Positions 5,321-10,726 of a stretch of 10,726 nucleotides of DNA are shown piece by piece (the stretch's first letter is position 1; each line of letters starts with the position of its first letter). The DNA comes from Sphingomonas sp. GTDB lineage: Bacteria > Pseudomonadota > Alphaproteobacteria > Sphingomonadales > Sphingomonadaceae. Where the stretch lies: positions 1-10,726 of the forward strand of contig JAJNQF010000455.1 of assembly GCA_021154945.1 (NCBI GenBank). The letters are read 5' to 3'. The notes under the pieces are model-generated. The model did not search any database. It was not told where the DNA came from and saw only the letters and a list, made by a program, of their open reading frames with translations. A program made the translations under genes and the position numbers.

Positions 5321-6154
5321 TCAGCCCGCCAGCATGGCTTCCGCCTCGGCGAGATGCAGCCGCTCGACCATCTGGCCATCCAGCCGGATCGCGCCCTTGC
5401 CCGCATTCTCCGGCTTGGCAAAGGCCGCGACGATCGCCCGCGCCCACGCCAACTCCTCCTCGCTCGGACCGAAACCGGCATTCGCCGCGTCGATCTGCGA
5501 CGGATGGATCAACGTCTTGCCGTCGAATCCCAGCATCGCGCCCTGCGCGCACTCCGCACCAAACCGTGCAGGGTCGTCGAGCGCGTTGCACACGCCGTCC
5601 AGCGCCACGATCCCTGCTGCACGCGCGGCCATGACGGTTGCGGTGAGCGCGGGGATCAGCGGGGTGCGATCCGCCCCGAGGCGGCACCGCATTTCCTTGG
5701 CGAGATCGTTGGTGCCGGCGATCAGCGCCGTCAGCCGTGACCCCCACGCCGCTTGCGACAGCGCAGGGAGCGACAGGATCGCGGCACAGGTCTCGATCAT
5801 CGCCCAGATCGGTGGGCCATCTTCGCCCAGTGATTTGCGGATCTCCTCCAGGTCGGACTGGTACGACACTTTGGGCACGAGCACGGCGTCGACGCCTATG
5901 CCGCGTACCGCAGCGATGTCGTCCGCGTACCACGGTGTGCCGACGCCGTTGATCCGCACCACGAGTTCGCGCGCGCCGAACCCGCCTTCGCGTACCGCGT
6001 CGACGACCCGGTCGCGCGCGGCGGCCTTCTCGTCCGGCGCGACCGCATCCTCCAGATCCAGGATGACGACGTCGCAATCCAGCGTTCGCGCCTTGGCGAT
6101 CGCCCGCGCATTCGACGCGGGCATGTAGAGCGCGCTGCGGCGGCGGCGCGTCAT
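5321..6154 (-). CDS. CitE/HpcH-HpaI family CoA-ester lyase-like protein
   Basis: This 277-residue protein has the TIM-barrel signature of the citrate lyase beta/malyl-CoA lyase family. It has an N-terminal LYMPASN segment, ILDLEDAV (31-38) after strand one, R67 in RINGVGTPW for carboxylate/CoA contacts, VPK (93-95), E121 in MIETCAAIL and D150 in GTNDLAKE as the magnesium ligands. A C-terminal GFDGKTLIHPSQ stretch precedes the lid region. Members cleave or form 3-hydroxy-acyl-CoA esters such as malyl-CoA, citramalyl-CoA or 3-hydroxy-3-methylglutaryl-CoA; the substrate here is undetermined. No citrate lyase alpha or gamma gene is adjacent, so it is not part of a citrate lyase complex. Its ATG overlaps the trehalase stop as ATGA and there is no clear ribosome binding site, so translation is probably coupled. 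It is last in the glycogen/trehalose operon. Confidence 0.88.
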   Translation of the reverse strand: MTRRRRSALYMPASNARAIAKARTLDCDVVILDLEDAVAPDEKAAARDRVVDAVREGGFGARELVVRINGVGTPWYADDIAAVRGIGVDAVLVPKVSYQSDLEEIRKSLGEDGPPIWAMIETCAAILSLPALSQAAWGSRLTALIAGTNDLAKEMRCRLGADRTPLIPALTATVMAARAAGIVALDGVCNALDDPARFGAECAQGAMLGFDGKTLIHPSQIDAANAGFGPSEEELAWARAIVAAFAKPENAGKGAIRLDGQMVERLHLAEAEAMLAG

Positions 6155-7680
6155 GGGCGATTCACCATCAGCGCGCGCGTGACCCCGTTGGTCCAGCCGA
6201 AGCCGTCCTGATTGGGGTATTCGCCGCCACCGCCCGGCTTGCGCTCGACCACGTCGTATTTCTCCAGCAGCTTGCCGCTCGCCTGATATTCGCGATCGAC
6301 TGAGGCGAGCCAGGCCTTGGTGATCCGGTCCGCAAGCGCGATTTCGCCGTAGCCGCGCAGGCCCTGGATCGCGATCCATTGCAGCGGTGCCCAGCCGTTC
6401 GGGTCGTCCCATTGCTGGCCGCTGCCGATCAGCGTCGTGCGCAGGCCGCCTTCGCCGACGAACGGGCGGAGTGCGGTGGCGGTCGCGCGTGCCTGATCGG
6501 GGGTGGCGACCTTGGCGAATAGCGGGAAGGCCATCGCCGCGCTGGCGAAGTCGTTCGCGCGGTTGGTGTCGAGATCGTAATCGGCAAAGAACCGGCCGTT
6601 CCACAGATGCTGGCGGATCGCGGCGGTGCGCGCGGTCGCTTGGGCGGTGTACGACGTCGCGCACGCGGTGTCGCCGAGCGTCCGGCAGTTCGCGGCGATC
6701 GCCTGCTCCATGCCGACCATCAGGCTGTTGAGGTCGACCGGCGCGAGCCGGGTGGTGCGGATCGTCGCGAGCGTGCGGCCGTCGGCCAGCCAGCGCGACG
6801 AGAAGTCCCAGCCGCTTTCCGCCGCCGCCCTCAGATCGCGGAAGAGTTCTCCGCGATTACGCGACGGCGTGCGGTCGGCGAGTTCGGCGTCCTCGCGGTA
6901 ACTCTCGTCGCGAGGATCGTCGCGGTCGTCCCAATAGCGGTTGAGCAGCGCGCCGTCGGGGAGGCGGACGGCGCGGCGCGATTGCTGGCCGGGCTTGAGC
7001 GTCTCGGCGCCGGCCATCCAGAACGCGTGTTCGGCGCGGAGCTGGCGGTTACGGGTGGCGAGCGTCCTGGGATCGCGCGACAGGCCGGCGATCAGGTAGA
7101 AGAACGGCGGTTGCGAGCGGCTGAGATAATAGGTGCGCGTGCCGTTGGGGATATGGCCGTAGCGATCGATCAGGCTGCCAAAGTCGACGATCATGTCCTC
7201 GACCAGATCCTGCCGCCCGGAGCGCTGGACGCCGAGCAGCGTGAAATAGCTGTCCCAGTAATACATCTCGCGAAAACGGCCGCCGGGGACGACGTAGCGC
7301 TTCGGCAGGGTCAGCGCGGAGGAGCCTGCGGGGACGCTCGTCTGCGTGCGCGTCAGTTGCGGCCACAGCGCGTCGATGTGCGCCTTCAGCGTCAGCCGCT
7401 CGGCCGATGGCCGCGCGGCGGGCGTCGTCGGGATCGTGAAGTTCGCTGCGACGAACCGGCGCAGCGCAGGCTCTGCATCGCAGCGGCATTTCGCATAGTC
7501 AGCGAGGATCGCCTTCGCCGGCCGCTTGGGCGTCGCGTCGGCGAAGGTCTTCGAGTCCGGAAACAGCCCGCGCATCTGCACCGCCTTGTACAGCGGGCCG
7601 AACATCTGCGCAGGCGACTGCGGCACGGGCGATGCCGCGACCAGCAGCGCGGAGAGCGCGAGCAGGCCGTAACGGCGCAT
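6151..7680 (-). CDS. treA: Periplasmic trehalase, GH37 family
   Basis: This 509-residue enzyme hydrolyses alpha,alpha-trehalose to two glucose molecules. It opens with a Sec-type signal peptide (MRRYGLLALSALLVAA, then a cleavage region near residues 17-25), placing it in the periplasm. Both family 37 signatures are present: PGGRFREMYYWDSYF (132-146) and QWDDPNGWAP (from 423). The catalytic acid is D292 in ESGWDFSSRW and the base is E487 in the glycine-rich GGGGEYPNQDG, matching D312 and E496 of the E. coli enzyme. It is slightly shorter than E. coli TreA. Cysteines at 65/67 and in a C-x7-C pair (NCRTLGDTAC) could form disulphides in the periplasm. The start codon overlaps the pgm stop as TGATG and the stop overlaps the CitE-like start. 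Placement in a glycogen operon suggests trehalose-derived glucose feeds this pathway. Confidence 0.95.
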   Translation of the reverse strand: MRRYGLLALSALLVAASPVPQSPAQMFGPLYKAVQMRGLFPDSKTFADATPKRPAKAILADYAKCRCDAEPALRRFVAANFTIPTTPAARPSAERLTLKAHIDALWPQLTRTQTSVPAGSSALTLPKRYVVPGGRFREMYYWDSYFTLLGVQRSGRQDLVEDMIVDFGSLIDRYGHIPNGTRTYYLSRSQPPFFYLIAGLSRDPRTLATRNRQLRAEHAFWMAGAETLKPGQQSRRAVRLPDGALLNRYWDDRDDPRDESYREDAELADRTPSRNRGELFRDLRAAAESGWDFSSRWLADGRTLATIRTTRLAPVDLNSLMVGMEQAIAANCRTLGDTACATSYTAQATARTAAIRQHLWNGRFFADYDLDTNRANDFASAAMAFPLFAKVATPDQARATATALRPFVGEGGLRTTLIGSGQQWDDPNGWAPLQWIAIQGLRGYGEIALADRITKAWLASVDREYQASGKLLEKYDVVERKPGGGGEYPNQDGFGWTNGVTRALMVNRP

Positions 7681-9299
7681 CAGGTGACGACGTCCGGTGC
7701 GTTACGGCCGGTGTGTTGCTCGATACCCGCGATCGACTCCGCCGCTGCGACGATGCTGGCGAGCATCTCGCCGGTGTCGCGGTCGAGATCGCCGCCGACC
7801 GGTTCGTAGCGTTCGAGGTACACGCGCAGCGTCGCGCCGGTGGTGCCGGTGCCCGACAGGCGGAACACCACGCGGCTGCCGCCTGCGAACAGGATACGGA
7901 CGCCCTGGTTGCGGCTGATCGAGCCGTCGGTCGGGTCGGTATAGGCGAACTCGTCCGCGGTCTCTACGGTGAGGTCGCCGAACTGCTGGCCGGGGAGAGT
8001 GGCGAGGCTCGCGCGCAAGGCCGCTATCAACGCGTCGGCTCGTGAGGTCTCGACTCCTTCGTAATCGTGGCGCGCGTAATAGTTGCGCCCGAACTTCGCC
8101 CAGTGATCGCGGGCGATCGCGTCGACGCTTTCGCCGCGCACGGCGAGGATGTTGAGCCACAGGAGGACCGCCCACAGGCCGTCCTTCTCGCGGACGTGAT
8201 CCGAGCCGGTGCCCGCGCTTTCCTCTCCGCAGATCGTCGCCATGCCGGCGTCGAGCAAATTGCCGAAGAACTTCCACCCGGTCGGCGTCTCGTAGGCGGG
8301 GATGCCGAGCGCTTCGGCGACGCGGTCGGCGGCGGCGCTGGTCGGCATCGAGCGGGCGATGCCCTTGAGCCCGCCTGCGTAGCCCGGCGCGAGGTGCGCG
8401 TTCGCGGCCAGCATCGCGAGGCTGTCCGAGGGGGTGACGAAGCGGTGCTTGCCGATGATCAGGTTGCGGTCGCCGTCACCATCTGATGCCGCGCCGAAAT
8501 TGGGCGCGTCGGGGGCCATCATCGTCTCATAGAGTTCGTGCGCGTGGACGAGATTGGGGTCGGGGTGATGGCCGCCGAAATCGGGGAGGGGTTCACCGTT
8601 GCGGACCGTGCCTGGCGCGAAGCCGAGACGGCGTTCGAGGATCTCGGTCGCGTAGGGCCCGGTAACCGCGCTCATCGCGTCGAACGCCATCGTCAGTTTG
8701 GCGGCGCGGATCGCGTCGAAGTCGAACAGCGTTTCCATGAGGGCGGCGTAATCCTCGACGGGGTCGACGACTTCGACGGGCATGTCGCCAACCGTGACTT
8801 CACCGTCGCTGTCGATGTCGATGTCGTCGGCATCGACGGTCAGCCAGCGATCGATCTCAAGCGTCCGCGCGTTGATCGCGTCGGTGACGGATTCGGGCGC
8901 GGGCCCGCCATTGGCGATGTTGTACTTGATCCCGAAATCCTCGTCGGGGCCGCCCGGATTGTGGCTGGCCGACAGCACGAGCCCGCCGATCGCGCCGCGC
9001 TTGCGGATCATGTGGCTGGCGGCAGGCGTCGACAGGATGCCGCCGCGACCGACGATCACGCGCCCGAAGCCATTCGCCGCGGCCATGCGGATCGCGACCT
9101 GGATGACTTCGCGGTTGAGGAAGCGGCCATCTCCGCCGATGACCAGCGTCGCGCCTGCCTTGTCCTCCACCACATCGAACACGCTCTGGACGAAATTCTC
9201 GGCGTAGTTCGGCTGCTGGAAGACCTTCACCTTCTTGCGCAGGCCCGACGTGCCGGGCTTCTGGTCGGTGTAGGGCGTGGTCGAAACGGTGCGGATCAT
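7680..9299 (-). CDS. pgm: Alpha-D-glucose phosphate-specific phosphoglucomutase
   Basis: This 539-residue cytoplasmic enzyme interconverts glucose-1-phosphate and glucose-6-phosphate, supplying the precursor of ADP-glucose for glycogen or returning its breakdown product to glycolysis. The N-terminus TDQKPGTSGLR is typical. The phosphoserine loop is LSASHNPGG with S112. The metal loop is SDGDGDRN. The sugar-binding loop is CGEESAGTGSDHVREKDG, and the C-terminal phosphate-binding loop is RLSGTGTTG. Length and motifs fit the Pgm group that acts on glucose phosphates and not the PgcA or ManB groups. I chose the ATG at 9299: it overlaps the glgA stop as ATGA, and GGAG lies 5 bases before it (plus-strand 9305-9308) inside glgA. 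A longer in-frame reading to 9356 runs through glgA and is unlikely. Confidence 0.96.
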   Translation of the reverse strand: MIRTVSTTPYTDQKPGTSGLRKKVKVFQQPNYAENFVQSVFDVVEDKAGATLVIGGDGRFLNREVIQVAIRMAAANGFGRVIVGRGGILSTPAASHMIRKRGAIGGLVLSASHNPGGPDEDFGIKYNIANGGPAPESVTDAINARTLEIDRWLTVDADDIDIDSDGEVTVGDMPVEVVDPVEDYAALMETLFDFDAIRAAKLTMAFDAMSAVTGPYATEILERRLGFAPGTVRNGEPLPDFGGHHPDPNLVHAHELYETMMAPDAPNFGAASDGDGDRNLIIGKHRFVTPSDSLAMLAANAHLAPGYAGGLKGIARSMPTSAAADRVAEALGIPAYETPTGWKFFGNLLDAGMATICGEESAGTGSDHVREKDGLWAVLLWLNILAVRGESVDAIARDHWAKFGRNYYARHDYEGVETSRADALIAALRASLATLPGQQFGDLTVETADEFAYTDPTDGSISRNQGVRILFAGGSRVVFRLSGTGTTGATLRVYLERYEPVGGDLDRDTGEMLASIVAAAESIAGIEQHTGRNAPDVVT

Positions 9300-10726
9300 G
9301 CGTGCTCCAGAAGGCTCGAATACAGGTTTGCGTAGCGGCGGCCGCTCTCGTCCCACGAGAAGTCCGCGCGCATCGCGTTGCGCTGCAACATGGCCCAGCG
9401 ATCGGGGCGTGCATAGAGGGCCATCGTTCGGCGCAGCGCGTGGCTGAGCGCTTCCGGCGTGACACCGTCGTGCTGGACGCCGGTGGCGACGCCGGCGGCG
9501 ATCGCGGCTTCGTTGGCGTCGATCACAGTGTCGGCGAGCCCGCCGGTGCGCGCGACGACCGGGATGCAGCCGTAGGCAAGCCCGTAAAGTTGCGTCAGGC
9601 CGCAGGGTTCGAACCGCGACGGGATCAGGATCGCGTCGGCGCCACCTTGCAGCAGGTGCGAGACGGGTTCGTCATAGCCGATGCGGACGCCGATCCGGCC
9701 GGGGTGGCGTTCGGCGGCGGCGAGGAACGCGCGCTCGAGGTCCGCGTCGCCGGAGCCCAGCAATGCGAGCCGGCCGCCGAGCGCGACGAGTTCGTCGAGC
9801 GCGCCAGCGAGCACGTCCATGCCCTTTTGCCCGGTAAGACGGCTGACGACGGTGAACAGCGGACCGTCGTCGGTGTCGAGGCCGAACAGTGTCTCGATCG
9901 CGCGTTTGTTGATGCGGCGGCGGGCGAGCGTACGAGCGGTGTAGCGGGCGGGGAGGGCTGCGTCGGTCGCGGGGTTCCAGACGGCGGGGTCGATACCGTT
10001 GACGATCCCGGTGACGCGGCTGGCGCGGTCGTTGATAAGCCCTTCGAGGCCCATGCCGAATTCGGCGCGGCGGATTTCGGCGGCGTAGGTCGGGCTGACG
10101 GTGGTGATCGCGTCGGCGGCTTCGAGGCCGGCCTTCAAATAGCCGACGCCGCCATAATATTCGACGCCGTCGAGCGCGAAGGCGATGTCGGGCAGCGCGA
10201 GGTCGGCGAAGATGTCGTAGCCGTAGCGGCCCTGGAACGCGATGTTGTGGATCGTCACGACGGTCCTGGCGGGCTTGGCCGGGCCGGGGGCGTAGCGCAG
10301 ATAGGCGGGGGCCATCGCCGCCTGCCAGTCGTGCGCGTGGAGGATGTCGAACGCGTAGCCGGGGACGACTCCCGAGGCGAGGTCGGCGGCGGCGCGGCTG
10401 AACGCGGCGAACCGGCGCCAATTGTCGGGCCAGTCCGCGCCGGTCGCGTCGCCGTACGGGCCTCCGCCTCGAGCGAAGAGGGCGGGGGCGTCGAGGACGA
10501 GGAGCGGGTGGTCGCCGATCTTTGCTTTCAGGATGCGCGCTTCGGCGCCGAGCAGGTCGGTGTAGCGGTGGACGACTTTCGCGCGCTTGGTGACGGCGGC
10601 GAGTGCGGGGTAGCCGGGGAGGAATGTGGTCACCGCCACGCCATGCGGCGCGAGCGCGGCCGGCAACGCGCCGACGACGTCCGCGAGACCGCCGGTCTTG
10701 ATGATGGGGTAGGCTTCGGAGGCGAC
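9296..10726 (-). CDS. glgA: Glycogen synthase (ADP-glucose type), 5' end cut by the window
   Basis: The window holds 476 residues of this GT5 glycosyltransferase, which adds glucose from ADP-glucose to the non-reducing end of alpha-1,4-glucan. Reading from the right edge begins VASEAYPIIKTGGLADV, the family's N-terminal ADP-glucose-binding motif with its lysine, so only about five to eight codons are missing. Other hallmarks are LHAHDWQ, TIHNIAFQG, the NGID segment, SRLTGQKGMD with the conserved arginine and lysine, and the C-terminal SRFEPCGLTQLYGLAYG with the catalytic-domain glutamate, followed by RTGGLADTV. A TTG at 10666 inside this frame is not the real start, because the conserved motif lies upstream of it. 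It is the first gene visible in the operon. Upstream genes such as glgC or glgB are plausible but outside the window. Confidence 0.96.
   Translation of the reverse strand, partial: VASEAYPIIKTGGLADVVGALPAALAPHGVAVTTFLPGYPALAAVTKRAKVVHRYTDLLGAEARILKAKIGDHPLLVLDAPALFARGGGPYGDATGADWPDNWRRFAAFSRAAADLASGVVPGYAFDILHAHDWQAAMAPAYLRYAPGPAKPARTVVTIHNIAFQGRYGYDIFADLALPDIAFALDGVEYYGGVGYLKAGLEAADAITTVSPTYAAEIRRAEFGMGLEGLINDRASRVTGIVNGIDPAVWNPATDAALPARYTARTLARRRINKRAIETLFGLDTDDGPLFTVVSRLTGQKGMDVLAGALDELVALGGRLALLGSGDADLERAFLAAAERHPGRIGVRIGYDEPVSHLLQGGADAILIPSRFEPCGLTQLYGLAYGCIPVVARTGGLADTVIDANEAAIAAGVATGVQHDGVTPEALSHALRRTMALYARPDRWAMLQRNAMRADFSWDESGRRYANLYSSLLEHA

Noticed and set aside
5321..6154. Citrate lyase beta subunit (citE proper)
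   Set aside because: No alpha, gamma or accessory citrate lyase genes are present, and the GTNDLAKE form fits stand-alone CoA-ester lyases better than the complex subunit.
6154..6664. Upstream extension of the CitE-like frame into trehalase
   Set aside because: The frame is open but the sequence is an out-of-frame reading of trehalase. The family's N-terminal motif starts just after the ATG at 6154.
6607..7809. 400-codon plus-strand open frame opposite trehalase
   Set aside because: Both GH37 signatures and the catalytic residues are on the minus strand. This is a composition-driven shadow.

Overview
The window looks like chromosomal DNA from a GC-rich alphaproteobacterium, most likely a sphingomonad (Sphingomonas or a relative). 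The reasons are the codon use, the permease–ATPase–MCE–lipoprotein operon laid out like linKLMN of Sphingobium, a long palindromic intergenic repeat of a kind I associate with sphingomonad genomes, and a site resembling an alphaproteobacterial EcfG (general stress response) promoter. No rRNA, tRNA, CRISPR array, integrase or transposase gene was seen.

Left end (1-488): visibly less GC-rich and sparsely coding. All credible reading is on the minus strand: the first ~43 codons of a probable multi-pass membrane protein running off the left edge, then a 50-residue one-helix protein. I see no gene in 131-245 or 399-488. Next (489-1208, minus) is a HAD-IB phosphatase-like protein. It diverges from the next operon across 62 bases containing a perfect short palindrome.

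Centre (1271-4837, plus): a tightly packed four-gene operon for an Mla/MCE-type lipid ABC importer. It encodes a permease with a fused N-terminal STAS domain, an ATPase, a membrane-anchored MCE substrate-binding protein and an outer-membrane lipoprotein. Two junctions are TGATG stop/start overlaps. Such systems are thought to move phospholipid or other hydrophobic compounds between the outer and inner membranes. A small basic protein gene (4886-5158) follows, with its own EcfG-like promoter.

A 117-base palindromic repeat (5192-5308) fills the gap between the converging plus-strand and minus-strand genes and may double as a bidirectional terminator.

Right half (5321-10726, minus): an overlapping carbohydrate operon in the order glgA (only the first few codons missing), pgm, secreted GH37 trehalase, CitE/HpcH-like lyase. 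Every junction overlaps by 1 or 4 bases. GlgA and Pgm connect glucose-1-phosphate/ADP-glucose with glycogen, and trehalase would release glucose from trehalose in the periplasm. The job of the terminal CitE-like enzyme is not obvious.

Most of the window is well-understood metabolism and envelope transport. I do not see a defence system or a clearly new multi-gene system. The most interesting items are the candidate EcfG promoter with a nearby hairpin over a ribosome binding site, the palindromic repeat, and the unusual partner genes in the glycogen operon.
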